The position numbers and the translations under genes were made by a program. A DNA stretch of 40,025 nt, from NCBI GenBank assembly GCA_037969115.1, contig JBBKWQ010000393.1:1-40025 (forward strand), given 5' to 3'. Below are positions 24,730-33,124 of the stretch, in pieces. Within the stretch, counting starts at the first letter, position 1. Every line of letters begins with the position of its first letter. Below the pieces are notes generated by a model that saw only the letters and a program-made list of their open reading frames with translations, had not been told where the DNA came from and searched no databases. This DNA is from JBBKWQ01 sp037969115. Its GTDB lineage: Bacteria > Actinomycetota > Acidimicrobiia > Acidimicrobiales > Ilumatobacteraceae.

Positions 24730-25727
24730 GAGCGTGCTCCTGAACGTGTGGGCGTGATGGCGAAGCCGGCGTCGGATGGCGCGAGTGCGCCGGTGGTCAG
24801 TTCGGTGCGGAACCGCGTCAGCAGCTCGCGCACCCCGAGCGGCTCGACACCGAGTACGTCCGATGTGCGAGTGACCGCAAGGCTGGTGTCATAGGGGATC
24901 AGTCCACCCGCCATCATCTCGGGGTCGGGCGCTCCGAATCGAAGCAGGCTCGCGTCGAGATCGAAGACGTCGCAGGTGAGTTCGGCGAGTTCACGACGCG
25001 TCGTGGCGTCAGCACCGCAGCAGTGGAAGGTACCCGTGGCGTCCGGATCGTCGGCGATGCGATGCATCACTTCGGCGCTCGCGGTCGCCAGACTCGGAGT
25101 GGCAACCATGTTGATGTCGTCGGCTTCCCACACGGTGAAGGTGTCGCCGGCCGACAGTGCGTCGACGATCGACGCGACGAAGTATCCGAATCCGCGGTCT
25201 TGTCGACGCGGCGTGGTCGGGCGCGCCCAGTGCACCCCGTTCACCCCCGACACCCGCGCCACAACTCCGCGCTCTGCGCGTTGCAGTGTCACGAGCTCGC
25301 CAGCCATCTTGAGGACCCCGTAGAGGTTGACCGGATTCGGCGGCGTGGTTTCCGTAGCGCGCGTCTGGGTTCCGTCGAACACCCAGTCGGACGAGACGAA
25401 GATCAGTTTGGCACCGCATGCGTTCGCCGCATCGGCGAGCGTCTCCGTGGTGCCGACGTAGGACTGCCAGGCGAGCGTCCGGTCGGCATACATCGTGGTG
25501 AAGTCGTTGAGGATCATGGCGTGCACGACCACGTCGGGCGACGCCGCGAGCACGCTGGAACGAAGGGCGTCGGCGTCGAGCAGGTTCAGTCGTTCCCAGC
25601 TGTAGCCGGTCGGTTCGTCGGGAATGAAGGTGTGCACCGGGCACTGCACGCTGGCGCCACGCTCGGCGAAGACCTTGACGATGCTGGAACCGACGAACCC
25701 GGTCCCCCCGGTGATGTAGGCCTTCAT
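24726..25727 (-). CDS. RmlD-like short-chain (extended SDR) reductase
   Basis: A 333-residue protein with the nucleotide-binding motif ITGGTGFVGSS at the N-terminus, DVVVHAMILND, the block LIFVSSDWVFDG and the catalytic YGVLK, the pattern of dTDP-4-dehydrorhamnose reductase and relatives. The C-terminal part (TFHCCGADATTRRELAELT) also matches RmlD-like proteins. No other dTDP-sugar gene lies nearby, so rhamnose synthesis is not its likely role; within a cyclitol operon it may reduce or oxidise an inositol derivative or a sugar released from the substrate. It overlaps iolG and iolB by ATGA at both ends. Confidence 0.85.
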   Translation of the reverse strand: MKAYITGGTGFVGSSIVKVFAERGASVQCPVHTFIPDEPTGYSWERLNLLDADALRSSVLAASPDVVVHAMILNDFTTMYADRTLAWQSYVGTTETLADAANACGAKLIFVSSDWVFDGTQTRATETTPPNPVNLYGVLKMAGELVTLQRAERGVVARVSGVNGVHWARPTTPRRQDRGFGYFVASIVDALSAGDTFTVWEADDINMVATPSLATASAEVMHRIADDPDATGTFHCCGADATTRRELAELTCDVFDLDASLLRFGAPDPEMMAGGLIPYDTSLAVTRTSDVLGVEPLGVRELLTRFRTELTTGALAPSDAGFAITPTRSGARS

Positions 25728-26737
25728 CCGATCTCGCTCACATTGACGGGGCGGCCCTCACGGAACGACTTCCAAGCGGCCAGACCGAGCACGAGCGGCG
25801 CCCGGCCATCGTCGATGGTGACGGTCGGGGCCGCGCCGTCGCGCACCATCGCCACGAAGTCGCTCCACTCGGCCAGATACGACGGGATGTAGCGATCGAG
25901 GAAGAAGTAGGGGATGGTGGCCTGGCGGGTGCCGTCGGCGTCACGGACGAGCGCGGTGTTGCTGTAGGGGTTCTCCGAAGCGGCGAGCCCCGCCGAGCCG
26001 AACACCTCGACACGTTGGTCGTAGCCGTACACGGCCTGGCGCGAGTTGTCGATGGTGGTGATCGCGCCGTTCTCGTGCGTCATCACGACCACGACCGTGT
26101 CGAGGTCGCCGGCATCACCGATGGCCGGGTCGATGCGCACGGCGCCGCGAGCGAAGACGTCGACGACTTCACTGCCCGTGACGAACCGGGCCATGTCGAA
26201 ATCGTGAATCGTCATGTCGAGGAAGATGCCGCCGGAGACTGCGATGTATCCGATCGGAGGTGGGGCCGGATCGCGGCTGGTGATGCGGACCATGTGCACG
26301 TCACCGATCTCTCCCGACATCACTCGATCGCGAACCGACCGATGGCTCGCATCGAAGCGACGGTTGAAGCCGACCTGCACGGCGATGCCCGAATCGCGCA
26401 CCGCTGCCAGCCCACGGTCAACCTCTGCGAGGTCGAGGGAAAGCGGCTTCTCGATGAACACCGGCTTGCCCGCTTCGGAGGCTGCGACGAGCAGGTCGAT
26501 GTGGGTGTCGGTCGACGAACAGATCGCGATGGCGTCGACGTCGGGCGACTCGATCATGTCCGACGGGCTCGCCGCCACCGCTCCCCCGAAGGCTGCTGCC
26601 GTCTGCTCGGCTGCCGGCGCGGCGACGTCGTACACGGCAGCGAGTGACGCGCCGTCGACCCGGCCGGCGATCAGTTCGGCGTGCATGCGCCCGATCCGGC
26701 CGCAGCCCAGCACACCGATGCGAACGACGTCATTCAT
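25724..26737 (-). CDS. iolG: Inositol 2-dehydrogenase (Gfo/Idh/MocA family)
   Basis: A 337-residue protein. The Rossmann motif is VRIGVLGCGRIGRMHAELI, the catalytic lysine lies in PVFIEKPLSLD, and the second catalytic motif is the DMTIHDFDMARF block, with Asp and His typical of IolG. It oxidises myo-inositol (or an isomer) to an inosose with NAD+. AGGAG lies seven bases before the ATG, inside the end of the desaturase gene, which it overlaps by eight bases (ATGAATGA). A second member of the family lies three genes upstream in transcription order; this one is closest to classic IolG by the GFNRRFD and HDFDM blocks. Confidence 0.92.
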   Translation of the reverse strand: MNDVVRIGVLGCGRIGRMHAELIAGRVDGASLAAVYDVAAPAAEQTAAAFGGAVAASPSDMIESPDVDAIAICSSTDTHIDLLVAASEAGKPVFIEKPLSLDLAEVDRGLAAVRDSGIAVQVGFNRRFDASHRSVRDRVMSGEIGDVHMVRITSRDPAPPPIGYIAVSGGIFLDMTIHDFDMARFVTGSEVVDVFARGAVRIDPAIGDAGDLDTVVVVMTHENGAITTIDNSRQAVYGYDQRVEVFGSAGLAASENPYSNTALVRDADGTRQATIPYFFLDRYIPSYLAEWSDFVAMVRDGAAPTVTIDDGRAPLVLGLAAWKSFREGRPVNVSEIG

Positions 26738-28181
26738 GCGATTCTCCTGACTCCGCGTGACTCATGACGTGATCGTTCGTGCGAACGAGTTTGGACACGA
26801 TGCGACCATCGACGATCGCCACGTCGTAGACGCCGAGCGGTTCACGCACGGGACGGCGAACGGGCGATCCGGTCCGGGCATCGGACCGTCCGTTGTGCTT
26901 CGGGCATTCGATGGCGCCGTCGATGATGGCACCGTCGCAGAGATGCACGTTCTGATGGGTGCAGAGGCCGTCGGCGACCGCGACCTCGGTGTCGGTGAGC
27001 CGACACACCACGTAGGTCCGTTCGTCGATGTCGACGCGCCTCAGTTCTCCGACGTGCAGGGCGTCGGCCGCACCGAAGTCGAATGCATCGTCGGGTGCAT
27101 GGACCCAGTTCCGCTCACCCACGTCGATCGGCTTGCGCGCCGCGTCCTCCACGACCGGGATGTCGAGCGGGATCTCGTAGGTCGGGTCGTTGTGTTGCCT
27201 GGCGAGCGTCGTCCAGATCTCACGGTATGCGGCCCAGGTCGACGGCAACGGCTCGGCGAGTTGGCCGCGGAGCTCGGCGTGGAGTTCTGGAAGCGCGTGG
27301 TACGGCACGCTCGGGAAGATGTGGTGCTCGACGTGGTAATTCATGTTGAGGTACAGGAACCGGAAGATCGGGTTCATCAGGACGGTCCGCGAGTTCAGTC
27401 GGTGATCGAGCACGTCCTCACGCATACCGGCGTGCTGCGTGATACCGAAGAAGACCACGAGCCAGGCACCGTAGATCGACGGCAGTCCGATGAAGAGCAG
27501 CGGCACGATCGACCCGATCGCCACCGACCACACGGCTACGGCGGCCGTGATCCCCACGGCGACCCGCGCCTCCCACTTCACACGCCGGATCTCTCCGGCC
27601 GGCACGAAGTCACGGACATCGTCCTCGATCCGACCGAAGGCGTGGCGCACCAGCCGGGCGAACATCTTCGTACCGCCCTCGAGATGGGTGAACACGAATG
27701 CGGTGCGCGGCACGCTCGGAGGGCGGGGGAACACGATCTCGGCGTCGCGACCGACAATGATCGTGTCGGTGTGGTGCCGATAGTGCGACCAGCGCCACAC
27801 CGTTGGACCGCGGAGCAGGTTGAACGAGGCGAAGTGGTAGATGATCTCGTTCGCCCAGCCGGCTTTGAACGCTGTTCCGTGACCACATTCGTGCCATCGC
27901 GAATCGGATGCACCACCGATGAGGGCGCCGTACGCCAAGAACGCCGGCACCGCCCACCACGTGCCGAGCGCCATGAAGGCGAGCACCCCGAACAGCACGA
28001 TCAGGCCCAGCCACAACAGCACGTCGCGGGCGGCCCGAGAGTTCGTGCGAACCTGCAGCGACCGCATCGTGGTCGGGTCGACGACAGGCTGGAACCACTC
28101 GGAGTTTGCCAGCCCGCGTTCGTGGGCGAGCAGCGATTCGGGGCCGGTCAGGCTGTAGTCCCGGGCCTCCACGAGCGTCAT
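26730..28181 (-). CDS. Fatty-acid-desaturase-like oxygenase fused to a Rieske ferredoxin domain (MocD-MocE-like)
   Basis: A 483-residue protein in two parts. Residues 1-330 are a membrane di-iron desaturase/hydroxylase: histidine boxes HECGH (97-101), HYRHH (133-137) and HVEHH (283-287), with hydrophobic pairs near 53-90 and 206-250. Residues 370-470 are a Rieske [2Fe-2S] domain with CTH (407-409), 16 residues, then CPKH (426-429). In Rhizobium, MocD (oxygenase) and MocE (Rieske ferredoxin) are separate proteins needed to demethylate the rhizopine 3-O-methyl-scyllo-inosamine, as I recall. Here electron donor and oxygenase share one chain inside an inositol operon, so oxidative O-demethylation of a methylated cyclitol is the likely reaction. 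No MocF-like reductase is in the window. ATG 28181 lies one base after the iolD stop. Confidence 0.88.
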   Translation of the reverse strand: MTLVEARDYSLTGPESLLAHERGLANSEWFQPVVDPTTMRSLQVRTNSRAARDVLLWLGLIVLFGVLAFMALGTWWAVPAFLAYGALIGGASDSRWHECGHGTAFKAGWANEIIYHFASFNLLRGPTVWRWSHYRHHTDTIIVGRDAEIVFPRPPSVPRTAFVFTHLEGGTKMFARLVRHAFGRIEDDVRDFVPAGEIRRVKWEARVAVGITAAVAVWSVAIGSIVPLLFIGLPSIYGAWLVVFFGITQHAGMREDVLDHRLNSRTVLMNPIFRFLYLNMNYHVEHHIFPSVPYHALPELHAELRGQLAEPLPSTWAAYREIWTTLARQHNDPTYEIPLDIPVVEDAARKPIDVGERNWVHAPDDAFDFGAADALHVGELRRVDIDERTYVVCRLTDTEVAVADGLCTHQNVHLCDGAIIDGAIECPKHNGRSDARTGSPVRRPVREPLGVYDVAIVDGRIVSKLVRTNDHVMSHAESGESHE

Positions 28182-28182
28182 G

Positions 28183-30036
28183 TCACCATCCCACCCGCTG
28201 ATGCTGCTTGCCGGTGTCCAACGCAGCGCGTGCTGCGAGCACTTCTTCGCGGGGGCTCGTTTCCGGCACGCCGACCTCCCAGAACGACCCGCCTTCGGTC
28301 CACGTGTAGGCATCGGTCTTGAGTGCGATCACGGCGGTTCGGTCGGCAGCGCGGGCGCGTTCGAACGCCGCTTCGAGCTCGCCGATCGTGGCCACCGTTT
28401 CGGCGTGACAACCCATGGCAGCGGCGTGAGCTGCGAAGTCGACCGCCACCGGCTCGGTGACGCGACTGTCGGCGATGAGGTTGTTGAACGGGACGCCGCC
28501 CTGGTTGATCTGGAGGCGGTTGATGACGGCGAACCCACCGTTGTCACACACGATCACGATCAGCTTGTGGCCCGACAACACCGAACTGTAGAGATCGCTG
28601 TTCATCATCATGTACGAACCGTCGCCGACGAACACCACGACTTCCCGATCGGGCATGGCCATTTTCGCTCCCCATCCGCCTGCGATCTCGTACCCCATGC
28701 ACGAGAACCCGTACTCGGCGTCGAAGGAGTGCACCGTGTCGGAGCGCCAGCCGTTCACGAGCTCACCGGGGAATCCGCCGGCGGCGGTGAGCACGTACGT
28801 GTCGTCGTTGGCCGCACGGTCGACCACCCCGACCACCTGTGCGTAGGTGGGTAGGCCCGAATTGGGGGACACCTCCGGTGCGGAGATCTTGTCGATGTAG
28901 GCGTGGTACTGCGCGACCTCGGACGCGCAAGTGGCCGACCAGTCGTCACCTGCTCGGTATTCTCCGGCTGCGTGCGACAGCTCGGCCAGCGTGACCCGAG
29001 CGTCGCCGACGAGCGGCAGGGCGCGATGTTTGGTGGCATCGAACCGGGCCGTGTTGAGCCCGATGAAGTGCACCGCCTCGTTGCGGAAGATCGTCCACGA
29101 TCCGGTCGCGAAATCCTGCAGACGTGTGCCGACCGCAACCACGACGTCAGCCTCGTTGGCGAGAGCGTTCGCCGCGGTACACCCAGTGACGCCGACGGTG
29201 CCGGCGTGCAGACGGTGCGACTGGGGCATCGACGTGCGGCCTGCCACCGTTTCCACGACCGGGATGTTGTGCAGCTCGGCGAATGACAGCAGTTCGGTTT
29301 CCGCCTCCGACCAGTGGACGCCGCCACCCGCGATGATCAGCGGCTTCTCGGCAAGAGCGAGCGCCGCGGCAGCCTTGGCCAGCTCGCCAGAGTCGGGACG
29401 TTGCCGGCGCGGCTCGTGCAACACCTCGTCGAAGAATCGAACCGGGTAGTCGTACGCCATGGCCTGGACGTCTTGTGGGAGGCCGATGAAGGCGGGGCCG
29501 CAGTCACCAGGGTCGAGCATGGTGTGTACGGCGTGTGGCAGCGACTGCGTGATCTGGGCCGGGTGGGTGATGCGATCCCAGTAGCGGGTGACTGCCCTGA
29601 ACGAGTCGTTCACCGTGGTCGACGGTGCACCGAAGTGCTCGACCTGTTGCAGCACCGGATCGGGGATGCGCGACTGGAAGGTATCGCCAGAGATCAGCAG
29701 CAGCGGCAACCGATTGGCCATCGCGACACCGGCAGCGGTGACCATGTTCGTCGCACCCGGGCCGATCGAGCTGGTGGCCACCATGATCTGGCGGCGACGG
29801 CTCGCCTTCGCGAAGGCCGTAGCAGCCAGCGCCATGCCCTGCTCGTTCTGGCCGCGCCACGTCGGCAGCTCGTTCTGCACACTCTGGAGTGCATGACCGA
29901 GGCACGTGACGTTGCCATGACCGAAGATCGCATAGACGCCGGGAAACAGTGGCACCGTGCGTTCGTCGATCACGGTCTTCTGGGCGATCAGATAGCGAAC
30001 GATCGCCTCGGCGGTTGTGAGTCGTACGGTCTCCAT
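28183..30036 (-). CDS. iolD: 3D-(3,5/4)-trihydroxycyclohexane-1,2-dione hydrolase (TPP enzyme)
   Basis: A 617-residue thiamine-diphosphate enzyme that opens the cyclohexane ring to 5-deoxy-glucuronate. The start region FPGVYAIFGHGNVTCLGHAL is typical of IolD. The middle domain has ISGDTFQSR and GGGVHWSEAE, and the TPP-binding motif begins GDGSYMMMNSDL near residue 470 and ends with the Asn-Gly pair in VCDNGGFAVINRLQ. METVRLTTAEA is the natural start; GGAG is nine bases upstream. It follows the preceding dehydrogenase gene after one base (TGACATG), the same spacing as to the desaturase gene. Confidence 0.95.
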   Translation of the reverse strand: METVRLTTAEAIVRYLIAQKTVIDERTVPLFPGVYAIFGHGNVTCLGHALQSVQNELPTWRGQNEQGMALAATAFAKASRRRQIMVATSSIGPGATNMVTAAGVAMANRLPLLLISGDTFQSRIPDPVLQQVEHFGAPSTTVNDSFRAVTRYWDRITHPAQITQSLPHAVHTMLDPGDCGPAFIGLPQDVQAMAYDYPVRFFDEVLHEPRRQRPDSGELAKAAAALALAEKPLIIAGGGVHWSEAETELLSFAELHNIPVVETVAGRTSMPQSHRLHAGTVGVTGCTAANALANEADVVVAVGTRLQDFATGSWTIFRNEAVHFIGLNTARFDATKHRALPLVGDARVTLAELSHAAGEYRAGDDWSATCASEVAQYHAYIDKISAPEVSPNSGLPTYAQVVGVVDRAANDDTYVLTAAGGFPGELVNGWRSDTVHSFDAEYGFSCMGYEIAGGWGAKMAMPDREVVVFVGDGSYMMMNSDLYSSVLSGHKLIVIVCDNGGFAVINRLQINQGGVPFNNLIADSRVTEPVAVDFAAHAAAMGCHAETVATIGELEAAFERARAADRTAVIALKTDAYTWTEGGSFWEVGVPETSPREEVLAARAALDTGKQHQRVGW

Positions 30037-30037
30037 G

Positions 30038-31243
30038 TCAGCCTGCTCCTTCGCTGTCGGGTTCGCGTAATGACGTGACGGTCTCCCACGAGCCTGACGC
30101 ACATGACCGCAACCATGCATCTTGGAAGCTCACATAATCGACCGCCTCGCTGAAGCCGGGCTCGTGTTGCACACCGGACGCGACGGCCGTGAGGAACTCA
30201 TAGTTCTCGATCACCTTGATGTCTTCGTAGCCGATGCTGTTCGCATCGCCCGGCACGAAATGCCCGTGGTACGGGTACCGGTCGCCTGCGTAGACGGTGG
30301 TGTAACCGCGTGGCGCAACGCCGTCGTCGTCCATGAGGAACACCTGCATCTCGTTCATCGTTTCGAGATTCCATCGAAGCGAGCCCTTGGTGCCGTACAC
30401 ATCGAACGCCATCTGCGACTCGGGGCCAACGATCGACCTCGAGGCTTCGAACGTGCCCCGCGCCCCATTTCGGAACTTGACCATGGCAGCCGCGTAGTCC
30501 TCGTTGGTCACCGCTGCGGTCGGGTCGCCCGGCTTGCCGCGGTCGTAGTGCGATCCACCCGGGCCGGGAAGGGGTCGCTGCTTGATGAAGGTCTCCATCG
30601 TCCCCGATACCGAGTCGATCGGACCCACCAGCATGGTGGCGAGGTCGACCGCATGGCTCAAGATGTCGGACGACACGCCGTGGCCGGCCTCGTCGACGAG
30701 GAACCTCCACGAGAGCAAACCCAACGGATCGCTGCCGTACATCGAGAAGAAACGTCCCCGGTAGTTGGTGATCTCGCCGAGTCGGCCATCGTCGATGAGC
30801 TGCTTCGCGTGCTGCACCAGTGGTGCCCATCGATAGTTGTAACCCACTCCGGTGATCACACCGGCTCGACGCGCTGCCGCCTCGACACGTACCGTCTGGC
30901 CGGGTTTGCCACCGACCGGCTTCTCGCAGAACACGGCCTTGCCGGCTCGGGCGGCGGCGACCGACAACTCTTCGTGCAACATGTTGGGCGCCGTGACGTA
31001 GACGACGTCGACATCGACGTGATTCACCACCTGCCGCCAGTCGTCGACCGCCTCTCGAAAACCGAAACCATCGACCGCCTGAACCCGTCGAGCCTCGACG
31101 TTGTCGCTGCAGACGACGAGGTCGACGTCGAACGTGCGCTCGGGGAAGAGCGATGCAATTCGAGACGCCGAACGGGAATGAGCCTGACCCATCCAGCCGA
31201 AGCCGATCACACCGATTCCGAGACGTCGACGTGGTGCGGTCAT
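30038..31243 (-). CDS. Second Gfo/Idh/MocA-family dehydrogenase of the cyclitol operon
   Basis: A 401-residue protein. It has the Rossmann motif GIGVIGFGWMGQAHSRS, the catalytic lysine in AVFCEKPVGGKP, and the second motif GVSSDILSHAVDLA. A loop rich in Gly and Pro (RPLPGPGGSHYDRGKPGD) and a C-terminal extension make it longer than IolG (about 337). It may be a scyllo-inositol, epi-inositol or O-methyl-inositol dehydrogenase, giving the operon two oxidation routes. ATG 31243 has AGGAGG nine bases upstream and overlaps the kinase stop as ATGA; longer frames upstream lie within iolC. Confidence 0.88.
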   Translation of the reverse strand: MTAPRRRLGIGVIGFGWMGQAHSRSASRIASLFPERTFDVDLVVCSDNVEARRVQAVDGFGFREAVDDWRQVVNHVDVDVVYVTAPNMLHEELSVAAARAGKAVFCEKPVGGKPGQTVRVEAAARRAGVITGVGYNYRWAPLVQHAKQLIDDGRLGEITNYRGRFFSMYGSDPLGLLSWRFLVDEAGHGVSSDILSHAVDLATMLVGPIDSVSGTMETFIKQRPLPGPGGSHYDRGKPGDPTAAVTNEDYAAAMVKFRNGARGTFEASRSIVGPESQMAFDVYGTKGSLRWNLETMNEMQVFLMDDDGVAPRGYTTVYAGDRYPYHGHFVPGDANSIGYEDIKVIENYEFLTAVASGVQHEPGFSEAVDYVSFQDAWLRSCASGSWETVTSLREPDSEGAG

Positions 31244-32202
31244 GAGTGGCCTCCTTCGCGGGCCTCGAGAAACGAATCGATCTCTTCGCACGTGGGCATG
31301 TCGTCGGCGCACATCAGACGACCGGCGATGAGCGCGCCGGCAGCATTGCCGTATCGCACGGACTCTTCGAGATCCCAGCCGCTCAGCAGACCATGACAGA
31401 ACGCACCGCCGAACGCGTCGCCAGAACCGAGTCCGCACACCACCTCGACCATGAACGGTGCGACTCGCGTACGAGTGCCATCCGGTTTCGCGACCAGGAC
31501 GCCATCGGCCCCGAGCTTGACGATGGCAGCGTGGAGACCGAGGTCGAGCAGACGGTCGGCTGCCTCGTCGGGGTCGCGAGTGCCCACCGCGATTTCGCAC
31601 TCGTCTCTGTTGCCGATCGCGATGGTGGCGTACGGCAGCAACGCCTGGACGTGTGGCGCGGCAACCTCGGCCGACTCCCAGAACATCGGACGCCAGTCGA
31701 GGTCGAGCACGGTGTGCGCTCGCCGACCGCGTAGCCGAAGCAGCTCATGAATCGTCGAACGGCTCGGCTCCCACGCAGCACGGGACGCGGGCACCCAGAA
31801 CACGGGCACCTCGCGCACCACATCGTGGTCGACGTCGTCGATCTGGAGGTTCTGGTCCGGAGCCCGGGGCGATCGATAGAAGATGATGTTCGGGTCTTCG
31901 GGTGGATCGAGCTCGGCGAAGGCGATCGGTGTGGCCAGGTCGGGGTCGGTGCCGACCCAGGTGACGTCGACTCCGAACGTGTGCTCGAGCGCGTGACGGA
32001 TGTAGCGGCCGAACGCATCGTCGCCGACTCGAGTGACGGTGGCGGTTCGGTGTCCAAGTCGCGCCGCTGCCACCGCCACGTTCGTGGAGGTGCCACCGAG
32101 TGACTTTCGGAACGAGGTGACGTCGGTCATCGTGACGCCGAGCTGTTCGGCGTACAGGTCGACGCTGACGCGCCCGATCGTGAGGAGTTCGGGTGTTGCC
32201 AT
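31240..32202 (-). CDS. iolC: 5-dehydro-2-deoxygluconokinase (PfkB family)
   Basis: A 320-residue ribokinase-like protein. Its first signature is in FRKSLGGTSTNVAVAAARLG, and the C-terminal signature with the catalytic base is CGLGSGDAFGGAF (GSGD where GAGD is usual). The central WVPASRAAWEPSR and LDLDWRPMFW blocks fit IolC. It phosphorylates 2-deoxy-5-keto-gluconate before aldol cleavage. In many actinobacteria IolC is fused to an aldolase-like domain; here it is free and a separate LacD-type aldolase is encoded later in the operon. It starts 85 bases after the ABC ATPase stop. Confidence 0.92.
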   Translation of the reverse strand: MATPELLTIGRVSVDLYAEQLGVTMTDVTSFRKSLGGTSTNVAVAAARLGHRTATVTRVGDDAFGRYIRHALEHTFGVDVTWVGTDPDLATPIAFAELDPPEDPNIIFYRSPRAPDQNLQIDDVDHDVVREVPVFWVPASRAAWEPSRSTIHELLRLRGRRAHTVLDLDWRPMFWESAEVAAPHVQALLPYATIAIGNRDECEIAVGTRDPDEAADRLLDLGLHAAIVKLGADGVLVAKPDGTRTRVAPFMVEVVCGLGSGDAFGGAFCHGLLSGWDLEESVRYGNAAGALIAGRLMCADDMPTCEEIDSFLEAREGGHS

Positions 32203-32287
32203 ACGAGCTGTCGATTCTGGTTGCGTGGGGGAATTGTGTGGTGGCGAGCCGGGCCGATTGCGACCCGACCCCGACGGATTCGCCGGA

Positions 32288-33124
32288 TCAGTCGCCGTTG
32301 CTGCCGGTGGCCGATTGCAGTTCGTGTTCGAGAGCCTCGAGCTCGGCTCCGCCCGCCATGAGTTGCGTGAGTTCGTCGACGCTGATCTCGTCCTTCGCGA
32401 ACGAACCCATCGAGTGACCACGGTTCAAGATCAGGAAACGGTTCCCGACCGGGTACGCATGCCGTGGGTTGTGCGTGATGAAGATCACCGCCAGGCCCTG
32501 GTTCCGGGCTTCGACGATGCGTCGGAGTACCACGCCCGATTGCTTCACCCCGAGCGCCGATGTCGGCTCGTCGAGGATCAGCACCCGAGCGCCGAAGTAG
32601 CCGGCGCGGGCGATGGCCACAGACTGACGCTCGCCACCCGAGAGGGTGCCGACAGACTGTTCGGTGTCCCTGATGTCGATGCCCATCTTGGCCATCTCGT
32701 CCTTGGCGATCCGTTTGGCCTTTCCCTGGTCGATCCGGCGGAGCGGACCGAATCCCTTCGTGGGTTCTGCGCCGAGGAAGAAATTGCGCCAAACCGACAT
32801 GAGCGGCACCATCGCGAGGTCTTGGTACACGGTCGCGATTCCCGCCGACAGGGCATCGCGTGGTGAAGCGAACGACACCTCGTCGCCGGCGAGGCGGATC
32901 GTGCCCTCGCTCTGCTGGTGCGCCCCGGCGAGGATCTTGATGAACGTCGACTTGCCGGCACCGTTGTCGCCGAGCACGCAAGTGACTTCGCCGGCGTTCA
33001 CCGACGTGCTCACGCCCTTCAGCGCAATGATGTTGCCGTAGTACTTCGAGATGTTGTCGAGCACGAGGAGGTGTTCGCCGTTGCCCGGCGCCGTGCCCGC
33101 GCCATCGATGAGTTGGTCGGTCAT
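32288..33124 (-). CDS. Sugar/cyclitol ABC transporter ATP-binding protein (single domain)
   Basis: A 278-residue protein. Walker A is LGDNGAGKST, the Q-loop VYQDLAMVPLMSVWRNFF, the signature LSGGERQSVAIAR, Walker B LILDEPTSALG, and the H-loop FITHNPRHAY. One ATPase domain replaces the double RbsA type, as in FrcA-like importers of the CUT2 family, so it should work as a homodimer. It supplies energy for import of the substrate bound by the lipoprotein at 35176-36264. It overlaps the permease stop by ATGA. Confidence 0.93.
   Translation of the reverse strand: MTDQLIDGAGTAPGNGEHLLVLDNISKYYGNIIALKGVSTSVNAGEVTCVLGDNGAGKSTFIKILAGAHQQSEGTIRLAGDEVSFASPRDALSAGIATVYQDLAMVPLMSVWRNFFLGAEPTKGFGPLRRIDQGKAKRIAKDEMAKMGIDIRDTEQSVGTLSGGERQSVAIARAGYFGARVLILDEPTSALGVKQSGVVLRRIVEARNQGLAVIFITHNPRHAYPVGNRFLILNRGHSMGSFAKDEISVDELTQLMAGGAELEALEHELQSATGSNGD

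Noticed and set aside
26730..28181. Membrane lipid desaturase role
   Set aside because: The histidine boxes alone would allow it, but the fused Rieske domain and the position between iolD and iolG favour cyclitol oxidation; kept as the alternative.
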